In this document: one piece after another, positions 23,401 through 33,572 of the stretch
Numbering within the stretch: position 1 is the first letter of the stretch
Layout: each line of letters starts with the position of its first letter
Source of the DNA: Amphiura filiformis
Taxonomy: Eukaryota > Echinodermata > Ophiuroidea > Amphilepidida > Amphiuridae
Direction: 5' to 3'
Assembly: GCF_039555335.1 (NCBI RefSeq)
Contig: NC_092628.1
Location: forward strand, 98,971,893-99,035,892
DNA length: 64,000 bases
Program-made: the position numbers and the translations under genes
Notes under the pieces: model-generated
Database searches by the model: none
Seen by the model: only the letters and a program-made list of their open reading frames with translations
What the model was told of the DNA's origin: nothing

Positions 23401-26400
23401 AATTTGTTCACCATATAATATTAACCCTGAGAATTAATCATTTCAAACTGTATAATTGTAGCAGAAGACATAATTTTTTTATACTTTTCTTGTATTTCAG
23501 ATTCAATTTGACAAAGACGACAAGGTGAAATACAATGCCAGTAAAGCCCTGGTTTCATTGGGCCAATGGAGTGAACATGCTATGACTATTATTGTAAGAT
23601 GTATGAAAGAGGGCTCCTATGATATGCAGTCTGATCTCATCAAGACATTAATCAATGCCAGAAATGTACACCTTGTTAATAAGGTATGATAATAAAATGT
23701 TATTAAATAGCAGTCAAAGCTTGATCCTTAGTGGTGAGGGATAGAGTTTTGAACAGTGAATATAATCTTGGAGCTCAGAAATAATGATTAGCAGAACATG
23801 ATGTATACATTCTCCACTGTTATAAACAAAAGGATCTCTAGCGGCATGTTCAATATTTTGTGTAGTGGATGCCTCTAACAGACCTGCCAACTGTCCCTCA
23901 TTTTGAGGGACTGTCCCTCATTTTGAGGGACTGTCCCTCATTTGGGGTTTTCCAAAGTGAAAAAGAGGGACAGTCATGTTTTCTGAAAATTCAGTGATGG
24001 CAAATTTAAATGCAAAAACAGTAGAAATGATGCAAATTTCACTTTAAAATTTTGCTATAGCATTCTCTTTAGTCAATTGTGATAAATTTAGACCTGCAAA
24101 ACCTTAACTGAATTCTGAAAGTATTGCACACCTCAAGTCTTTGAATTTGGCGGTATCTGATTTGTGTACATGTGCAAGGTTTTGGCCTCAATGTCCCTCA
24201 TTCTGACTTCGGTAGGTTGGCAGGCCTGCACTAAATGCAATATCTACTGCTCAAAACAATTTTGGGATTTGATTGTATCAAAAAAATATAGTATGTACAA
24301 GCTGTATAACCATACCAATTAAACAAGAATCAACTACTATGTGTACCACAGCTCAGCTGTAGGTTCAAACCAAGGGTTCAGATTAAGTAAGCATAAGTCA
24401 ACCAATACCCTGAACAATACTCACAAAAGATTGGAGAGAATTTTGTTTGAATTTTTTTCAAAGAAACACTCATATTGACAATGAACATATTTGTGAGAAA
24501 GTGTTTGCTCTAAATTGAGTTTGTTTGCAATATTAATATTATGTAAAAAATTGTATGTCCAGAGTGAGGAGGATAGTTCTAAAATGCTTGATTTTGAGTG
24601 CAGTTTGTTTTGACATACATTCGAAGTGGTTAGAATCAGCTATGCTCACATAATGTACCGCTGGATTATTTTGTCTATGATATAATACTGAGCTATACAC
24701 AGTCTGATCTTTCCTAGTTAACCTTGTTTGTAATATGAATACCACCAAAAACCATTTTGATGAAATGTGTGAGTCGTAGAACAGATGATTCTCCTTGTCA
24801 TAAAAAGTCTACTTAATATTTTCTTTTACTTTTCAGTCAAGTGTTCTTGGCAAGCAGTTAATTGATAAACTCAAGAAGTTATGTTCATCTATCCGAGACA
24901 AAGGAGACTTAGGCTTTGAGAGTGCTATATGTTTAGGATGTATGGGAGTAAGGGCACCAGTAGCCAAACTTAAACTCATGCAATGTCTTCAATGTACAGA
25001 TAGCAACCTGATTACAAAGGTAAGCAATTACAAACAATACCCGCTGGGTCAGTATAATTGCTTGCACACTATACCTGTCTATTAGCATAATAAGGCTGCC
25101 AAACATAGCATGATCCTAACTGCGATTATAAGAACCACAGCAACCAGTAATACCACTGAATCAAAAGAGTCTGATTGCAAATAAAACTTTAAGAACCTGC
25201 TTATGTTGACTCTGAAGGACAGACTTCCATGATGGCCTTCCATTGCCATTCTTGATGTCTTGTCTGCTTAGTCATATGTCCTGGACTAATAACCTGATGT
25301 AATCCTTGCTAGAGGGTTGGGCCTCTTAATCTCTGTCCATGTTTTGGTTGCTGCAAATTGTACAAAAGGAGTTTGGAGACAGCAGTTTATCTCCTCCTGA
25401 CACAGTGGCCAACAAACTTCAGCCTTCTGATATTCAATATGTCATGATTTTGACTCAACCATATATTTTGATCTATTCTTGATGTAACCATACAAGAAAT
25501 TGTACAGAAAGATTACATTCTTGATCTCAATACATATAAATATTAACCTCCATTATTGTCAGCTGTTGTTACCACAGCATTTGTCAGGGGAATGACCAAA
25601 TCTTGCACTCTTGAAGTGTGCTGTAATGTTTGGGTCATAGGTAATCATTTTTGTATTGAGATCAAGAGTTTTTAAGAGTAAAATCTTACCATGATTACCA
25701 ATACAGTTCAAAATTTCATGATAATACAAGAAATTAGACTATGGTCAGACTTCATTAGAGAGATAAAACAGCTTAATTCTGTATGCTGTATGCTCCCTGT
25801 CTTGATACTAGGCTAAGTCTGAGAATGCTTACATGAAGGTTAATATCCATATATGATGTATTCATTTCTTACAGTCATTAGAAGTACTTGTGCGTCAGAT
25901 GCGTGCAACAGAGCCAACAGTGATACAAATGGTACTGCACCAGTTCAAGAAATCAAAGGCATGGAAACACAGAGCTGCAGCAGCCAAACTTTTGGTTTTA
26001 ATTGGTAGGTGTTTTACAGTTTTAAGTAAATTGCCTATTGCCTGAAGCACTTTGTGCAATGCTGAACTGATCTGGGTGCTAAACTACCCCTAACTGTGTG
26101 ATGAACTATCAAAGCTTGTCATCTCAAGGTCACATAAAGAATTCCTATTGAAAGGGATATTGATTATATATTGGTTGCGGGGGCTAGTAATATAATACAT
26201 GTCAAGTTATTATTGACACAATTATGTGCTATTTCAAATTTGCAAATAAAAAACCCGGAAGCATTATCAAAAACAGAACAAAACAAAAATCAAACAAAAC
26301 GGCGAAATAATTAAAAATGAAAAATGACCTGCAGAACAGTATGGGTGGTGGTAACCACCACAGGGATGAGGCTTTCACTTCTTAATTCATGACATCTCAA

Positions 26401-29400
26401 CATTTCAGGACTAAAATTTCACTGGGATTATGAGAAAATATGAGTTTTCTGATACCAAAATCTCTATTTTTATAGGATACAGTAGAGTGATGAAGCTATG
26501 GATCTAGTCACACCCATTTAATAATTTCAATTCATCTCTTTCATATAAACAGGTGCTCGCCATTTACTATTACTAGAAGAGCCTGATGCTGTGTTCAAGA
26601 TACTGGAGCAGAGATTGTTTGATGATCCAAGCAGGGTAATTACACATTTTGCTTGAATTATTGTATGTGCATTTGCATCCACCTACAAACTGTGGAGATG
26701 TGCATATTATACTCTGTCATACATTAGATATATCATCCACAGTTGCTAGGTAAAATTTCATCTTGTACACATACGCACAAAAGATGGTCGAAAACATCTT
26801 CAGTATGTCGATAGAATACGGACTAAACTTTGTCCACAGCGAACACCAATAGGGTTGTATTTATGTATGTTGTTAACCTGATAATCACTTTGGTAGCTTT
26901 TATAAAACATGGCTATCTTAAAAGAAATTTGAATTATCTGTAATATTTGCTACAAAGAAACGTGATTGTTTTTAATCCTATTGTTTACTTTTGTGTTACA
27001 GGAAGTGAGACAAGAAGTTGCTATCACACTGACATCACTTGGAATGAGAGATAGAGTTGTGGCTTTGGTAGAAAAGTAAGTACTCCCTGTTACCATGCAA
27101 TATACGCTGTTACAAAAACAAAATTACAATCAAATTTAATAAATAAATAAAAAAGATGATGGTGTAATTATTTCATACATTGAAATAAGTACTGTATAGG
27201 CTACCAGAAGTATTTTCATTGGGTTCCACATTTGTAAAACCTGGTTTCCATTTCATTCATTCACTCTTGGCATTGATTAGTTGCACAACACGATGCCACT
27301 GCTGGGGTTCAAACCTGATATTGCATGATCATTACTCAAAGACCATACCGCTAAGTCACTGTGTCCTTGTAACAATATAGGGAAAGTGAAATTGAAATTG
27401 CATTGTAATCAATCATTTATTTACAAAACATTTCAAGCATAATTGAATTAGATATAATGTACCTGTAGTTAACTTGCATATCATTTTCATATTGTTTTAC
27501 TTTAGACGATTAGAAGATGATGATGATGATACCAGAGCACATGCTGTAACTGCTGCAGTAAGTGACTGTACTTTTTTTCATGAAGTGACATTAGTGGGCA
27601 TTAACAGGAGGAAATCCAATTGGTTTTAACTATAGGCGAAACGTCTAATTCTCGAGCATGAGAGCCAACTTGGGTATGCACAGATATTTGCATCGAGCAT
27701 ACTACGCAAAGACCATACGCTTACGGTGCTCACATATCTTTTGAGAATTGAACAATCACAGTTTTCCAATATGGTCGTCACTAGGCAAGGTCAAGGTTCA
27801 GTCATGTAGGTCACACGATCGTGTTATACCACAAAAGGTACGCTGATGCAGAAGGTCATCCTCTCATGACCGAGAATTAGATATTTTGCCTCATTGCTTG
27901 TGACAATAAAAGCATACCTTTCTTATTTTTATCACATGTATTCGACTTTGCTGGCATTACAACATAGCGAATGTGACTTGACTGTGCATATGTCCCTATT
28001 TGCATACATCAGCATAATAATTCACATTCTACTGTCACTTTGCTGTAACTTTCTTGACCTATGTAACAGTTTCTCCCTCAAAAAGCCAATATATTGGTAC
28101 AAAAGAGAGAAAAATATTATACATTAAGTGTTGAAATAAATGTTCTGTACATGCTGGTGATATACAAAAGATGCCTGCAATCCCACAATATGTTATGTTT
28201 TGTTCTTCATAGGGTGTTCTGGGGATGAAAGCAGACCGTATTATCCGTACCCTCCTGGAAATGTTGGAGCTTGATTCATGTGAATATGTCAGACTACAAG
28301 TAATACGGACATTTGCTTCACTTGGTCTCACGAATGTTAAGATCATGAGAACATTGAGAGAACGGGAGAGGCAAGAAGGACCACTAGCAAGGTTAGGATT
28401 TCCACATACTTGAACCATTACTTAGAGAATAAGCGATAGGAATTTTTATTTTGCCTATCCTCTACCGTGTGATAGGCGACAGGCAGGTCCAATATTTTGA
28501 GTAGTGGATGCCGGCGCAGCGGTATCCACTACGATAAAAATATTGGACCTGTCTGTCGTCTATCATAGGTAGAGGATAGGCAAAATAAAAATTCCTATCG
28601 TTTATTCTCATTCTTAGTCAGTTAAATATTATTTCAATAACTGTAAACAATTTTTTTTAAGCAAAAACTAAGTTACCGTCATAAAAACTCCCTCATTATA
28701 AAATGAAGCGAAACTTGTTTACAACTTCACGTATTCTGTTGCGCGTACTGCTAGCGTCGCGTATTCCGCACTAGTCTCACGCATACATCGCGATACATAC
28801 GCCGCACCTCTACAAGCGTGTAAGGCATTATCAAGCGCGCATGATGGCGTGGGGTGCGTCTACGGCCTGATAAGCGGCACCGAAATCTTGCAATTGTCCA
28901 ATCAAAAATGTGTATACGAACTAGACCACTCCCACTGACTAAGAATGGTCGATCTCAGTAGCATTTTAGTCATAAGCATGCTAACACTGGTACCCAATAG
29001 TGCTGGGGTTTAGACTTAGTTTCCGGTGGAAGGATGTAGTCGAATTCAGCAGGGGTTCATGCATGTAGTCTTATAGGCTTGATCAGGTAGTCATTGATTG
29101 GTTATTGACTATTTAGAGGTTAATGACTGCGCATCAGTTGTTTTGAGGGTATTGTGAAATATCTAAACATTGTGCTTTGGAACCGAGGAATATCCCGAGG
29201 TCCCAAAAGCACAATGTTTAGATATTCTAATACCAAAAAATAACGGATGCAAAGTCATTAACCTCATTCATAACCGTCACTTTTCACTTTTTTAAATTAA
29301 ATTTACGTCACATTTTCTTCTTTTAAAACAGAACACAATTTTAACCTTATCTGTCGTTTTCCCTGTAAAATATCGAATAGCCCATTAAGGAAATACCGCT

Positions 29401-31058
29401 AGCGACCAATCACACTAGCACGCAATCATGCGATGTCCAAATACGGCGTATTTAAAAGTTACTATCTGTGATTGGATCCCACTTGCTGCGTATATTAATG
29501 AGGTTATGAATGTGTATTGATTCACTGATTATGGATTATTATGGACCGATCAATCAATCCATTATCGACAACCGATTAGGCCAGCTGATTGACTCCAAAG
29601 TAGGTTGGAACAAGCAAAATGCATGCACTTATCTTGATGTCAAAAGCTAGAGTGGGCTCAAACAAGATAAAGTATTTAGAACCAAAATCCTATCGAGATC
29701 AACCAGTAATGCCATTGTTTTCTTTTTGAGAATAATTTCCAATTCGCCACCTGCTTATGGTTCACAGATGAAGATGTTCAAAAGTGATTTGAATATTGGT
29801 CATCTTTTATACTTTTAGCGTGTTTCTATTGAGTCCCCTGCATTTTACCGGTAAAACTGTTCACCGTCAAATAGCGGCGAAAGGCGGATAACGGTCAGTT
29901 TCCATTGCACGTTGTTTACCGGTAAACACTCGATGAACAGCGTCAATTGACACATCTTAAAAGTTTGCCGGCGAAAGGTCGTGCACTGGGGTCAATCGCA
30001 AAGCATTGTGGATTTTAATATTGTAGTATTTTCTTAATTGTTTAGCTAAAAATGAGGTAGCAAACACGAGAAAAGAAGACTGAAGAATAATGTTTTTATT
30101 AGCGTTTTCATTCGTACGCGTACATCAAATTACGCCATTGCGAAATCCCCCTAAGTGATATCGACGTGAGTACTCAGTATAATCGTTGCGCGCAACACAC
30201 ATAGGTCTTAGAATTTAATCTTTCACAGTTTAATCTCAGTTAATATTCTTTTTAGCGAATAGTAATTTAACATCAACAACATAATATTAAATTCATGAAA
30301 TCTTTCTAATTTTCTGAAGCACACACCGCCGCGGATCCGAGTTGATTTCTATTTATTTCGCATGCACAGCTGGATTCATCCGCTGATGTTGTTGTTGTTG
30401 TTTTATTTCATGGCTTTTATAAATCATAACTCATGTTGAATATTTAGCATAATATGTATAATGCAAGGATAATGCATTATGAATATTTCTTCCATTTACT
30501 TTATTTATAGCAAGTGAGTCAAATATTTGTATGTGATTAGGCCTAAGAATTTTGGCGAACGGAATGGTATAATCATGGTATAATACATAAACAAGCTAGC
30601 TCATTGATGATGCAGAGGTCAATTTCGCGACTCAACTTCCGTTTTCTTCCCTGTATGCGCATTCAATCGGAATGGAGTGAGTTTCTATTAGCGTTTATCG
30701 GTGGCGTCCCGCTATTTTCCTTCCTCAAGAAGGAAAGCGTTACGTAAAAACTCGCCTCTGTTTACCGGTAAATAGCGGGGAAGGTCAGTTTCTATTGAGC
30801 AGAATTAATCCTTTTACCGTCTTTTTACCGGTAAATGGTCCCAATAGAAACACGCCTTTTGTAAGTTTAAAACGTGTTTGTTGTCATAGTGCTGTAATGC
30901 CCTGGTGTTTGTATTTTGAAGCCATCCCTATGGGGATTGAATTGTAATTATAACTTTTTTTACAAATTTTGTTTTACAGGGAAGCTGCAAAAGCCCTGAA
31001 GGTCTTAAATGGAAGGAAGACTGCAATGGGGAACAGAAGTCCTATACAGTTTAACTGA
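14432..31058 (+). CDS. HEATR4: HEAT-repeat protein, HEATR4-like, 3' twelve coding exons (5' part missing from this model)
   Basis: Exons: 14432-14613, 15061-15128, 15345-15460, 21476-21532, 23501-23683, 24837-25019, 25875-26004, 26553-26635, 27002-27075, 27506-27557, 28213-28391 and 30980-31058 (TGA). All junctions have AG/GT sites and compatible phases; together they give 1386 nt, 461 residues plus stop. The first exons give a basic, Lys-rich stretch (YKKKEKKKAKEPAAK) and NPIQTAAQVAAIV. From exon 3 the protein is a helical HEAT array: QRVEERRDAAM, KVKYNASKALVSLGQW, WKHRAAAAKLLVLIG, REVRQEVAITLTSLG, DTRAHAVTAAGVLG and YVRLQVIRTFASLG. HEAT arrays are protein-binding scaffolds; no enzymatic motif is present. 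The HEATR4 name is by overall resemblance and memory of the family, not a search; another HEAT protein is possible. Introns hold many repeats, the largest (15461-21475) a hAT element and a tandem duplication. The stop lies within the first unit of a minisatellite. Upstream exons were not found. Confidence 0.7.
15979..17169. mobile_element. Non-autonomous hAT-type transposon, 1175 bp, 8-bp TSD
   Basis: The 8-bp phrase CGTCAATA occurs at 15979-15986 and 17162-17169. Between them the element starts CAGTGTGGTAAATAAG and ends CTTATTTACCACGCTG, inverted repeats with the CAGNG start common in hAT elements. Subterminal GGGCCC-rich stretches occur at both ends (16015-16075 and 17085-17140). No transposase reading frame is visible. 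It lies in the large intron of the HEAT-repeat gene. Confidence 0.85.
17545..19896. repeat. 1176-bp direct tandem duplication
   Basis: Sequence from TTCAACCGATAATTTAATTG at 17545 to about 18720 recurs from 18721 to about 19896, with an exact offset of 1176 bp. Differences are few: a poly-T length change, one A run length change near 18131/19307, and a small change near 18437/19614. The unit has no coding content. Near identity means a recent event, or possibly an assembly artefact. It lies inside the large intron of the HEAT-repeat gene. Confidence 0.9.
19776..20208. repeat. 59-bp inverted repeat around a 314-bp loop
   Basis: 19776-19834 (starting TATAATGAAAGACAAAGATA) is the reverse complement of 20149-20208, with one extra T in the right arm. 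Arms contain CTAGTTTGCGTCTGACGTCA. The left arm also occurs in the first copy of the tandem duplication near 18600-18658. This looks like the terminus pair of a non-autonomous transposon whose left side was caught in the duplication. Confidence 0.75.
20411..21310. mobile_element. MITE-like element with imperfect terminal inverted repeats
   Basis: The left end reads ATATCGTTATGAATTCGGCA and the right end, reversed, reads ATATCGTTGTGAATACGGCA; both continue with GAGTG.CGAAT. An internal direct copy of the terminus (AATTCGGCAGAGAGACGAATCG) lies at about 20590-20611. There is no coding frame. The target duplication was not resolved. Confidence 0.65.
21585..21767. repeat. Foldback element, about 50-bp arms
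   Basis: GTGTCTCGTCTCAAGTTGAG near 21585 is mirrored by the complement ending at 21767. The arms share CCATGTTGGATTT and AGTGGCAGA. The loop is about 70 bp. It lies in an intron close after exon 4 of the HEAT-repeat gene. Confidence 0.7.
23276..23360 (+). repeat. tRNA-like SINE remnant or tRNA pseudogene
   Basis: TTGTTGGTTAGAACA resembles a Pol III A box and AGTTTGAATCC, about 35 bp later, resembles a B box; a run of twelve T follows at 23347, as a Pol III terminator would. The arms do not pair well enough for a working tRNA. It lies in an intron of the HEAT-repeat gene. Confidence 0.4.
23879..24228. mobile_element. hAT-like MITE with internal short tandem repeat
   Basis: The left end CAGACCTGCCAACT and right end, reversed, CAGGCCTGCCAACC form inverted termini of hAT style. 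Flanking 8-mers (GCCTCTAA and CACTAAAT) do not match, so the target duplication is lost or the ends are slightly misplaced. Inside, ACTGTCCCTCATTTTGAGGG is repeated at 23892-23945. There is no coding frame. Confidence 0.55.
27291..27367 (-). repeat. tRNA-derived SINE-like sequence
   Basis: On the - strand TGACTTAGCGGTATGG fits an A box and GGTTTGAACCCC a B box at tRNA-like spacing. The sequence continues to a GAATGAATGAA tail at about 27250-27265. The tail motif is the same as the 3' tail of the LINE at 31857. It lies in the intron between two HEAT exons. It is not a functional tRNA because the stems are degenerate. Confidence 0.5.
27635..27893. repeat. Inverted-repeat element, about 30-bp termini
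   Basis: AGGCGAAACGTCTAATTCTC at the left and, reversed, GGCAAAATATCTAATTCTCG at the right form imperfect inverted termini that continue into ATGAGAG. The interior is non-coding. The element lies in the intron before exon 11 of the HEAT-repeat gene. Confidence 0.5.
28425..28609. repeat. Long foldback (hairpin) element
   Basis: The two arms of about 90 bp are almost perfect complements centred near 28517. Arms begin GAGAATAARCGATAGGAATT and contain GCCTATCCTCTA and TCCAATATTTT. It begins 33 bp after the exon 11 donor at 28391. A piece of the same family (CAATATTTTGTGTAGTGGATGCC) is at about 23850-23873, next to another MITE. Confidence 0.85.
29099..29277. repeat. Palindromic MITE with nested inverted repeats
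   Basis: An inner palindrome at about 29157-29229 (ATATCTAAACATTGTGCTTT and its complement around a GAGG centre) is flanked by outer inverted arms GAGGTTAATGACTG / CATTAACCTC and GGTTAT / ATAACC. The whole is non-coding and lies in the last intron of the HEAT-repeat gene. Confidence 0.7.
29818..30855. mobile_element. Non-autonomous inverted-repeat transposon, 1.04 kb
   Basis: The left end GCGTGTTTCTATTGAG and the reversed right end GCGTGTTTCTATTGGG are inverted termini. Each side has several copies of the palindromic TTTACCGGTAAA (about 29852, 29918; 30758, 30823) and GGTCAGTTTCYATTG. The interior contains no transposase frame. The target duplication is unclear. It lies in the last intron of the HEAT-repeat gene. 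Confidence 0.75.
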
Positions 31059-31856
31059 TGATCACATCCAATGGGGAGCAGAAGTCCTATACAGTTTAAC
31101 TGATGATCACATCCAATGGGGAGCAGAAGTCCTATACAGTTTAACTGATGATCACATCCAATGGGGAGCAGAAGTCCTATACAGTTTAACTGATGATCAC
31201 ATCCAATGGGGAGCAGAAGTCCTATACAGTTTAACTGATGATCACACCATGGGGAGCAGAAGTCCTATACAGTTTAACTGATGATCACATCCAATGGGGA
31301 GCAGAAGTCCTATACAGTTTAACTGATGATCACATCCAATGGGGAGCAGAAGTCCTATACAGTTTAACTGATCATCACATCCAATGGGGAGCAGAAGTCC
31401 TATACAGTTTAACTGATGATCACATCCAATGGGGAGCAGAAGTCCTATACAGTTTAACTGATGATCACATCCAGTGGGGAGCAGAAGTCCTATACAGTTT
31501 AACTGATCATCACATCCAATGGGGAGCAGAAGTCCTATACAGTTTAACTGATCATCACGTCCAATGGGGAGCAGAAGTCCTATACAGTTTAACTGATGAT
31601 CACATCCAATGGGGAGCAGAAGTCCTATACAGTTTAACTGATGATCACATCCAATGGGGAGCAGAAGTCCTATACAGTTTAACTGATCATCACATCCAAT
31701 GGGGAGCAGAAGTCCTATACAGTTTAACTGATCATCACATGGGGAGCAGAAGTCCTATACAGTTTAACTGATCATCACATCCAATGGGGAGCAGAAGTCC
31801 TATACAGTTTAACTGATCATCACATCCAATGGGGAGCAGAAGTCCTATACAGTTTA
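31014..31856. repeat. 45-bp minisatellite, first block, starting inside the last coding exon
   Basis: About 18.5 units of 45 bp (key phrases ATGGGGAGCAGAAGTCCTAT and ACAGTTTAACTGATGATCAC). The first unit contains the last codons and TGA (31056-31058) of the HEAT-repeat gene and carries GAACAG where the other units have GAGCAG. One frame through the array is open and reads HIQWGAEVLYSLTDD repeats (31009-31281 and 31238-31771), but it is shifted from the gene's own frame, which stops in unit one. Unit subtypes GATGATCAC and GATCATCAC are interspersed. Two shortened units (near 31245 and 31737) lack a few bases. Confidence 0.93.
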
Positions 31857-33572
31857 ATTCATTCATTCATTCATTCTATCTTTATTCTGGTAAGCTCTTT
31901 CAATACATAAGTACTGATCTCCCAAGAGGTCCAGATCAGACAATAATTACAAAACAAAAAATGCAAAGAATACTATAATACAAAAATGAGGATATAAAAA
32001 TAATACAGGAATGAAATAGCCAAAATGCAATTTACCTAGCGAGATACAAGAGCATTATTTTGCCCAACGACAAGTTTCAATGAGTTGAAAAACAACAGGA
32101 CAAATTATGGCTATTGCATCTCTGTATGGTTATCAAAGATGCCAAGAATATGTACAGTTTCAAATAAATTACTGCAAAATATTTTCTCAAATTAAACTGC
32201 ATGCAATATACAAACATGATAATAAGATTATAATAAGATGAATCAATTTACCATTATAATATCATATTAGACAGAATTACAAAATGTATCACAGTATTAT
32301 TTAATTAAACAGCAATAGAATTTTTGAACTCATACATACTCATGGCCATGAAGTTTGAACGAATGTTTACTGGAAGATTATTCCACAGTACTGCAGCTCT
32401 ATAATTGAAGGTTCTTTTTCCAGCAGAAATATTCCATGCAGGAACAATCAGGGCATTATGAGTTTGACTTGAGTACATTTGTCATGAGTTGAGTGTGTAA
32501 AAGTGAAAATAGATGAGAGGTAGGATGGAGCCATTTGTTTCAGACACTTAAAAGTAACAATCAGTGATTGATTATCCCATCTACAATAAGTTTTACCCAA
32601 TTCAGGTCTTCCATCATTTTGTCAATTGGAGTTCTGATGTCAGCATGGAGAAGCATACGAGCAAGCTTGTTTTGCAAGACCTGCAGCTCATGATGATAAT
32701 AAGCATTGAAATTATTCCATACAGAACTACAGTAGTCAAAATGAGGGAAGACTAGAGCTTTAGCAAGCATGTTTACAGTACTAGGTGGAAGATAATTCTT
32801 GACTCTACCAATTACACCAATACGTTTTGATACATTAGATGACATATAATTAACATGTTCACTCCAAGAAAAGTTTGGATCAAATACAACACCTAAATAT
32901 TTATATTTATTTACAATTTCTATGCTCTCATTTCCATAGGTAAGAGATATGTCCTTAAATTTACTTAATTTCTGTCTAGAGCCAAATAGCATGATCTTAG
33001 TCTTCTTAATGTTTAAGGTGAGTTTGTTAGACTTAAACCAGCAGGCTATCATATCAAGGTTATTCTTGAGATTAGTTTGTATTATTTTTGGATCTGGTGA
33101 ACTAACTAATAGAGTTGTATCATCTGCATACATTACACACTTACAATTAACAGATTCTGGTAAGGAATTAACAAAAATAATAAATAACAAAGGTCCCAAT
33201 ATTGATCCTTGTGGTATCCCAATATTAATATCTTTAAAATCAGAAAGAGTAGAATTTATATTGACTGCTTGAGATCTACCACTCAGATACGATTTGAACC
33301 AGTTCAACGACATGCCAGTGATACCATATGAATACAATTTTTCAAATAAAAGATCATGATTTACCGTATCAAAGGCTTTTTTAAGATCTAAGAAAATTGA
33401 CCCAGTTACTTTACCGTTATTCATGTTATTTAGGATATAATCAGTTACATCAAGTAGAGCAGTATTAGTACTGTGATTACGTCTGAAACCTGACTGACAT
33501 GGATTTAAAATATTGTTTAAAGTAAGGTAATTGTAAAGTTGATCATGAACGGTTCGTTCTAAAATCTTAGAT
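31857..33572 (-). mobile_element. 5'-truncated CR1/L2/Jockey-group LINE inserted in the minisatellite
   Basis: On the - strand the fragment begins abruptly inside an RT domain at about 33572 and ends at 31857 with a (GAAT)n tail, a microsatellite 3' end typical of CR1/L2-like LINEs. The minisatellite stops at CAGTTTAA on one side and resumes at TGATCATCAC on the other in the same phase, so the insertion was nearly clean with no obvious target duplication. The non-coding 3' part (31877 to about 32470) has no other feature. Confidence 0.85.
32470..33570 (-). pseudogene. LINE reverse transcriptase fragment, one frameshift
   Basis: The frame is open from the truncation point (33570) with KILERTVHDQLYNYL and CQSGFRRNHSTNTALLD, then SIFLDLKKAFDTVNHDLL (block A aspartate), GIPQGSILGPLLFIIF (block B), CVMYADDTTLLV (the catalytic ADD pair) and NKYKYLGVVFD. 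A stop appears at 32561, but a shift near 32585 opens the continuation RWDNQSLIVTFKCLKQMAPS, so the C-terminal part reaches about 32470. The 5' endonuclease region is absent by truncation. The catalytic residues are intact, so the copy is fairly young. Confidence 0.85.

Noticed and set aside
28225..28413. Independent small + strand gene MKADRIIRTLL
   Set aside because: It is exon 11 of the HEAT-repeat gene read past its donor.
28059..28418. - strand ORF of 119 residues
   Set aside because: It is the antisense shadow of exon 11 of the HEAT-repeat gene, which has good splice sites and HEAT character on the + strand.
31009..31771. Long open reading frames through the 45-bp array (15-residue repeats)
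   Set aside because: The unit length is a multiple of three, so an open frame is automatic. The frame is not that of the gene, whose stop lies in unit one. I treat it as a by-product unless transcripts show otherwise.
32564..33272. + strand ORFs opposite the LINE RT
   Set aside because: They are antisense shadows of a frame with clear RT motifs.
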